This document shows positions 5,978-10,114 of a stretch of 10,114 bases of DNA, piece after piece (position 1 is the first letter of the stretch; each line of letters starts with the position of its first letter). The DNA is from Romboutsia_C sp015668195 (GTDB taxonomy: Bacteria; Bacillota; Clostridia; Peptostreptococcales; Peptostreptococcaceae). The translations under genes were made by a program, and so were the position numbers. The stretch covers positions 1 to 10,114 of the forward strand of contig NZ_JADPFC010000017.1 in the NCBI RefSeq assembly GCF_015668195.1, given 5' to 3'. Under the pieces are notes generated by a model that worked only from the letters and a program-made list of their open reading frames with translations, made no database searches and had not been told where the DNA came from.

Positions 5978-7459
5978 ATGAGAAGAAGTGGTATGTTACT
6001 ACCTATTGCAAGTTTACCATCAAAATATGGAATAGGAAGTTTTTCAAAAGAAGCTTATGATTTTATAGATATATTAGAAGAATCAGGTCAAAGTTTATGG
6101 CAGATATTACCAATAGGTCCTACAGGATATGGTGATTCTCCTTACCAATCATTCTCTACTTTTGCAGGGAATCCATACTTTATAGATCTAGATGAATTGG
6201 TTGAAGAAGGACTTTTGTCTGAAGAAGAATGTAATAGTTATGACTGGGGAAGTAACAATGAATATATAGACTATGAAAAAATATACTTATCAAGATTTAA
6301 AATTTTAAGAAAGGCTTATGAAAGAAGTAATATAAGTAAAAATAAAATATTTAAAGAATACTGTGAAATAAATAAGTGGTGGTTACACGATTATGCGCTA
6401 TATATGTCTATAAAAGATTCTTTTGGCTCAAAGTCATGGATAGAGTGGGATGATGAAATTAGATCAAGAAAAGAAGAAGCTATATCAAAATATGAAGAAA
6501 AGCTAAAAGATGATATTATATTTTACAAGTATCAACAATATCTATTCACTAAACAATGGAGCAAACTTAAAGCTTATGCAAATAAAAAAGGAATATCTAT
6601 AATAGGGGATATACCTATATATGTAGCCTTAGACAGTTCTGATACATGGGCTAATCCAGAGTTGTTTCAATTAGATAAGGATTGTATGCCTACAGCTGTA
6701 GCAGGTTGTCCTCCAGATAGTTTTTCCAAAACAGGTCAATTATGGGGAAATCCATTATATTATTGGGAATATCATAAACATACAGATTATGAGTGGTGGA
6801 TTAAAAGGATAGAGTATTCTTTTAAATTATATGATATTGTAAGGATAGACCATTTTAGAGGTTTTGATGAGTATTATTCTATACCATATGGAGAAAAAAC
6901 TGCTATAAATGGAGTGTGGAAAAAAGGTCCAGGTTTAGATTTATTTAAATATATTAAAGAAAAACTAGGAAATGTAGAAATAATAGCAGAAGATTTAGGG
7001 TTTTTAACAGAAAGCGTAAAACAACTTTTAAAAGATACAGGATACCCAGGTATGAAAATAATACAGTTTGCTTTTGATTCAAGGGAAGAAAGTGATTATT
7101 TACCTCATAATTATGACAAAAATTGTATAGTATATACAGGAACTCATGATAATAGTACAATTAAAGGCTGGTATGAGGAAATTAGTCTCCAAGATAAAAG
7201 AATGTGTGTTAATTACATGAATAATAAATATACTAGAGAAAATATAATACATTGGGATTTTATATGTTTAGCTATGAGAAGTGTAGCTAATACTTGTATA
7301 ATACCTGTGCAAGACTATTTAGGATTAGGTAATGAAGCTAGAATAAATGTACCATCTACGTTAGGTGATAATTGGAAATGGAGAATGAAATCAGATTGTT
7401 TCTCTAAGAATTTAATTAAAAAAATAAAGATGTTAACAAAGTTATATGGAAGAAAATAA
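5978..7459 (+). CDS. malQ: 4-alpha-glucanotransferase (amylomaltase, GH77)
   Basis: This cytoplasmic enzyme of 493 residues transfers alpha-1,4-glucan segments between maltodextrins and releases glucose, building chains long enough for the phosphorylase. The length matches Thermus-type amylomaltases (about 500). The start MLLPIASLPSKYGIGSF (6-22) and SLWQILPIGPTGYGDSPYQS (39-58) are typical of GH77. Catalytic residues are visible: nucleophile Asp291 in VRIDHFRGF, acid/base Glu338 in IIAEDLG, and the transition-state Asp391 in TGTHDN. All three are intact. The DSFSKTGQLWGNPLYYW segment (247-263) is also characteristic. The start has AGAGGAG (5964-5970) 7 nt upstream and lies 24 nt after malG, so it is in the same transcription unit. 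Confidence 0.97.
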   Translation: MRRSGMLLPIASLPSKYGIGSFSKEAYDFIDILEESGQSLWQILPIGPTGYGDSPYQSFSTFAGNPYFIDLDELVEEGLLSEEECNSYDWGSNNEYIDYEKIYLSRFKILRKAYERSNISKNKIFKEYCEINKWWLHDYALYMSIKDSFGSKSWIEWDDEIRSRKEEAISKYEEKLKDDIIFYKYQQYLFTKQWSKLKAYANKKGISIIGDIPIYVALDSSDTWANPELFQLDKDCMPTAVAGCPPDSFSKTGQLWGNPLYYWEYHKHTDYEWWIKRIEYSFKLYDIVRIDHFRGFDEYYSIPYGEKTAINGVWKKGPGLDLFKYIKEKLGNVEIIAEDLGFLTESVKQLLKDTGYPGMKIIQFAFDSREESDYLPHNYDKNCIVYTGTHDNSTIKGWYEEISLQDKRMCVNYMNNKYTRENIIHWDFICLAMRSVANTCIIPVQDYLGLGNEARINVPSTLGDNWKWRMKSDCFSKNLIKKIKMLTKLYGRK

Positions 7460-7476
7460 TTTCGGAAATAGATTAT

Positions 7477-7504
7477 TTGATGTGCTAATTCATTAAAATA
7501 TTAA
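7477..7504 (+). promoter_or_regulatory. Weak possible promoter before the regulator gene
   Basis: TTGATG (7477-7482) and TATTAA (7499-7504) are 16 bp apart. Both match consensus only partly in an AT-rich gap of 65 bp. No terminator is seen after malQ and no copy of the CG-centred operator is found here, so the regulator may be read from the upstream genes, from this site, or both. Confidence 0.25.
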
Positions 7505-7524
7505 ACTGAAAGGAAGCCGTTGAT

Positions 7525-8559
7525 ATGAAGGCAATTACAATCAAAGATATAGCAAAAAAATGTGGCGTAGGAGTAAGTACGGTATCAAGGGCTATTAATA
7601 ATCATCCAGATATAAATGAGGAAACTAGACGTATGATTATGGAAGTAATAAAAGAAAGTAACTTTATTCCTAATAATAGTGCCAGAAATTTAAAGCTTTC
7701 AGATACAAAAACTATAGCAGTATTAATAAAAGGTATAGATAACCCATTTTTTCAAAATATGATAAAAGTATTTGAAGAAGAAATACAAAATAGAAAATAT
7801 ACATTTATATTACATAGAGTAGATTCTAATCAAGATGAGGTTGAGGTAGCTTTAGAACTTATAAAAGAAAAAAGGTTAAAAGGAATAGTATTTTTAGGTG
7901 GATCCTTTTCACACCAAGAGGATAAGTTACAAGAAATAAAAATACCATTTGTACTAAGCACAATAGCTATAACAGATAATGTAGATAAGAATTTATATTC
8001 ATCGGTATCCGTTGATGATGTATATGAAAGTAAAAAGATAGTAGATTTTTTATGCGATAATGGACATGAAAAAATTGCAATTTTAGCATCATATAGTACA
8101 GATATGAGTATAAGTAATTTGCGTTTAGAAGGTTATCGAAAGTCTTTGATGAGTAGAAATATCCCAATAAATGAAAATTTAATTAGATATACTTGGGATA
8201 GCCCTAATTCATATAGTATGGAGAATGGGTATAATCTAACTAAAGAGCTTATAAATTCTAAAGAAGAATTTACTGCTATTTATGCGATTTCTGATAGTAT
8301 GGCTATTGGAGCATGTAAAGCTATACTAGAGTCTGGAAAACGGATACCAGAAGATTATTCTGTTGTGGGATTTGATGGATTAGATATAACATATTATTAT
8401 AATCCATCTATAACAACAATACGCCAACCTATTGAGGAAATGGCAAAGGAAACTACTAAAATACTATTTGACTTAATTAATAAGAACAGTAAAAATCAAC
8501 ATAAAATTTTTGAAGGAAAACTGCTTGTAAGACAATCAACTTCTAAATTAGATAAATAA
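7525..8559 (+). CDS. LacI/GalR-family transcriptional regulator (MalR-like)
   Basis: This 344-residue protein has the family's two-part layout. Residues 4-24 (ITIKDIAKKCGVGVSTVSRAI) form the helix-turn-helix, and NSARNLKL (51-58) is the hinge helix whose Leu inserts at the centre of CG-centred operators. Residues 62-340 form a periplasmic-binding-like sugar sensor, with IAVLIKGIDNPFF, then GIVFLGG, SVSVDDV, GHEKIAIL, AIYAISDSMAIGA and SVVGFDGLDITYYYNPSITT in the expected order. The ribosome site AAAGGAAG (7509-7516) is 8 nt before ATG. Its position beside malQ and the two CG-centred palindromes suggests it represses glgP and the transporter until a maltodextrin inducer appears. The inducer is not known from sequence, and activation rather than repression cannot be excluded. 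Confidence 0.94.
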   Translation: MKAITIKDIAKKCGVGVSTVSRAINNHPDINEETRRMIMEVIKESNFIPNNSARNLKLSDTKTIAVLIKGIDNPFFQNMIKVFEEEIQNRKYTFILHRVDSNQDEVEVALELIKEKRLKGIVFLGGSFSHQEDKLQEIKIPFVLSTIAITDNVDKNLYSSVSVDDVYESKKIVDFLCDNGHEKIAILASYSTDMSISNLRLEGYRKSLMSRNIPINENLIRYTWDSPNSYSMENGYNLTKELINSKEEFTAIYAISDSMAIGACKAILESGKRIPEDYSVVGFDGLDITYYYNPSITTIRQPIEEMAKETTKILFDLINKNSKNQHKIFEGKLLVRQSTSKLDK

Positions 8560-8616
8560 ATTTGGAAAATAAGAATAATTTTAAGTAATGATTACAATTA
8601 ATAGAAAGGGTTTTTT

Positions 8617-9243
8617 ATGGATAATTTATTTAGATATGATGGTAAGTTTTGGGAAATGTTAGATAGGATAACAGATATAGTGGTGTTAAATTTTTTATTC
8701 ATAGTTTTCAGTATACCTATTATAACAATAGGTGCATCCTTAACAGCGACATATTCTGTAGCTTTAAAAAAAGTTAAAAATGAAGATGTACCTATAACTA
8801 AAGAATTTATAAAAAGATTTAAAGAGAATTTTAAAATTAGCACTGTGGTATGGATATTAATGATAGTAGTTGGAAGTGTATTATTACTAGATTTACATAT
8901 CTCTAATTTGATATCTAATGAAACTTTGGGGATAATGTTGAAGCTTATATCTACAATAGTAGGAATAATATATTTATTTAACTTTACATATGTATTTCCT
9001 ATTATATCTAAATTTAATAACACTATAAAAAATACTATAGTAAATTCTATTCTTATATCAATACACAACCTACCTTATACAATTATAATGTTGATGATGA
9101 ATTTATTATGTATAATATTGATGTTTTCATTAGTTAATTATTTTGGATATATATTATTTTTTTATATGATAATTGGATTTGGGATTACTTCATATGTTAA
9201 TTCTATATTTTTAAATAAAATATTTTACAAATATATAAATTAA
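8617..9243 (+). CDS. DUF624 / YesL-like membrane protein
   Basis: This 208-residue integral membrane protein resembles the DUF624 (YesL) family. The N-terminal layout fits: a short amphipathic start (LFRYDGKFWEMLDRITDIVV), a first membrane segment with the family-like NFLFIVFSIPIITIGASLTA (25-44), then a charged loop (50-72). Further membrane segments lie near 74-92, 107-130, 152-172 and 175-196, giving five or so. The ribosome site GAAAGGG (8604-8610) is 6 nt before the ATG, and the gene starts 57 nt after the regulator with no terminator between. Members of this family often sit in sugar ABC transporter clusters of Firmicutes, but I know of no established biochemical role. A transporter accessory or sensing role is only a guess from context. 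No catalytic motif is visible. Confidence 0.8.
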   Translation: MDNLFRYDGKFWEMLDRITDIVVLNFLFIVFSIPIITIGASLTATYSVALKKVKNEDVPITKEFIKRFKENFKISTVVWILMIVVGSVLLLDLHISNLISNETLGIMLKLISTIVGIIYLFNFTYVFPIISKFNNTIKNTIVNSILISIHNLPYTIIMLMMNLLCIILMFSLVNYFGYILFFYMIIGFGITSYVNSIFLNKIFYKYIN

Positions 9244-9284
9244 GAAAGTATAAATATATATATTTAATAAGAAGTAATATAATG

Positions 9285-9310
9285 AGCATAGACTAATCTA
9301 TGCTTTTTTT
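9285..9310 (+). terminator. Rho-independent terminator ending the sugar gene cluster
   Basis: AGCATAGA (9285-9292) and TCTATGCT (9297-9304) form a perfect 8-bp stem with the 4-nt loop CTAA, followed by a T-run through 9310 (seven T in all from 9304). It lies 41 bp after the DUF624 gene and closes the transcription unit before the rRNA operon. Confidence 0.92.
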
Positions 9311-9503
9311 AAGCTTAAGGAAATTATGATACTTTAAATACTGTGGGTAACTATTGAAGTTAAGTAATACCAATTAGTTTGGAGAGCGTAAAAAAGACAT
9401 TTTGAGCAACGGACGAAGTCGTTGTTGATATGAGAGAAGCGAATTTCTTATTGTTTATTTTGACTTAGATAAAATTTAAAAAAAGTTAATAAAACCCTAT
9501 ACA
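9311..9503 (+). other. Gene-free spacer with one GC-richer hairpin
   Basis: No supportable reading frame, tRNA or promoter is seen in this stretch. The distinct element is a hairpin at 9405-9426: CAAC, bulged G, GAC, loop GAA, GTC, GTTG, extended at the base by a G-U and an A-T pair. It stands out from the AT-rich surroundings and is not followed by a T-run. The 9-mer ACGGACGAA within it recurs at 9595-9603 between the two rRNA promoters. Function is unknown. Confidence 0.4.
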
Positions 9504-9576
9504 AATAATTTTAAAAAATATATTATAAAAAAACTTTAAAAAATATGTTGACTAATAATAATAAAAATGATAAAGT
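9504..9576 (+). promoter_or_regulatory. rRNA operon promoter, upstream copy, with AT-rich UP-like region
   Basis: TTGACT (9548-9553, 5 of 6) is followed after 17 bp by TAAAGT (9571-9576, 4 of 6). The 40 or so bases before the -35 box are almost entirely A and T with several A-tracts, as in UP elements of strong rRNA promoters. A start near 9583 would give a leader of about 200 nt. Confidence 0.6.
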
Positions 9577-9623
9577 ATTACTTGTCCAAGAGATACGGAC
9601 GAAAAATAAAACGAAAGAAAATC

Positions 9624-9652
9624 TTGACAAAGGGGAAATGACCTGGTAAGAT
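9624..9652 (+). promoter_or_regulatory. rRNA operon promoter, downstream copy
   Basis: A perfect TTGACA (9624-9629) is followed after exactly 17 bp by TAAGAT (9647-9652, 4 of 6). It is the strongest promoter-like sequence in the window, lies about 75 bp after the first rRNA promoter, and would start transcription near 9659. Tandem promoters are the usual arrangement for bacterial rRNA operons. Confidence 0.78.
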
Positions 9653-9658
9653 GAGTAA

Positions 9659-9782
9659 GTCGAGAAAATGAACTTTGAAAATTAAACAGTAGGTTAATTT
9701 ATATAACTAATGATTCTTTAAAGAATCGAAAACAAACCAAGCCAGATATTCAGATAATGATAGTCTGAGCAGGTAACAACTT
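9659..9782 (+). other. 16S rRNA leader with boxA-like and palindromic elements
   Basis: The transcribed leader carries GAACTTTGAAAATTAAAC (9670-9687 region), close to the boxA-type antitermination sequence (C/TTTTGAAAA core) usual before clostridial 16S genes. A perfect 16-bp palindrome, GATTCTTTAAAGAATC, follows at 9712-9727. Nearer the 16S gene, CAGAT and GTCTG (around 9750-9767) can form a short hairpin. Part of this leader should pair with sequence after 16S to make the RNase III processing stem; the 3' partner is outside the window. Confidence 0.6.

Positions 9783-10114
<332 letters not shown>

Noticed and set aside
8598..9068. 156-codon reading frame on the - strand
   Set aside because: It lies opposite the DUF624 gene, which has a ribosome site and a coherent membrane-protein pattern; the reverse frame is a composition shadow.
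9460..9490. TTGACT at 9460 as a third rRNA promoter
   Set aside because: No -10-like hexamer is found at 16-18 bp; the nearest candidates need 19-20 bp spacing.

Overview
The window is a sugar-use island lying between two ribosomal RNA operons of a low-GC Gram-positive anaerobe. It opens inside the 3' half of a 5S rRNA gene and closes about 330 nt into a 16S rRNA gene, both on the + strand. The 16S start (AGTCGAGCG followed by a short TTCG-capped V1 hairpin, then the CCCTGTACACACGGATAACATACCGAAAGG stretch, split here as CCCTGTACACACGG and ATAACATACCGAAAGG) is the type found in Peptostreptococcaceae (Clostridium cluster XI: Clostridioides, Paraclostridium, Terrisporobacter, Intestinibacter and relatives). 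The very AT-rich coding sequence and strong Shine-Dalgarno sites agree. I do not resolve the genus.

Layout, all on +: 5S rRNA 3' part (1-~62); promoter and operator-like site (147-233); glgP-type alpha-glucan phosphorylase (273-2531); second promoter and operator (2599-2683); lipoprotein sugar-binding protein (2724-4070); long intercistronic hairpin (4097-4199); two ABC permeases (4254-5099 and 5099-5953, overlapping by 1 nt); 4-alpha-glucanotransferase malQ (5978-7459); LacI-family regulator (7525-8559); DUF624/YesL-like membrane protein (8617-9243); intrinsic terminator (9285-9310); a gene-free stretch with tandem rRNA promoters and a structured leader (9311-~9782); 16S rRNA (from ~9783, cut by the window end).

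Together the genes describe uptake and breakdown of malto-oligosaccharides. The lipoprotein captures the sugar outside the membrane and the two permeases carry it in, powered by an ATPase not encoded here. MalQ reshuffles short maltodextrins into longer chains plus glucose, and the phosphorylase trims the chains to glucose-1-phosphate. The LacI-family protein is the probable local regulator: two related CG-centred 12-bp sites, GGAAACGATTCC before glgP and GGTAACGTTACC before the binding-protein gene, each lie just downstream of a predicted promoter, where a bound repressor would block transcription.

Nothing here is clearly a new system. The points most worth a second look are the 16-bp-stem structure between the binding-protein and permease genes, the paired operators, the DUF624 partner protein, and the placement of a catabolic island between rRNA operons.
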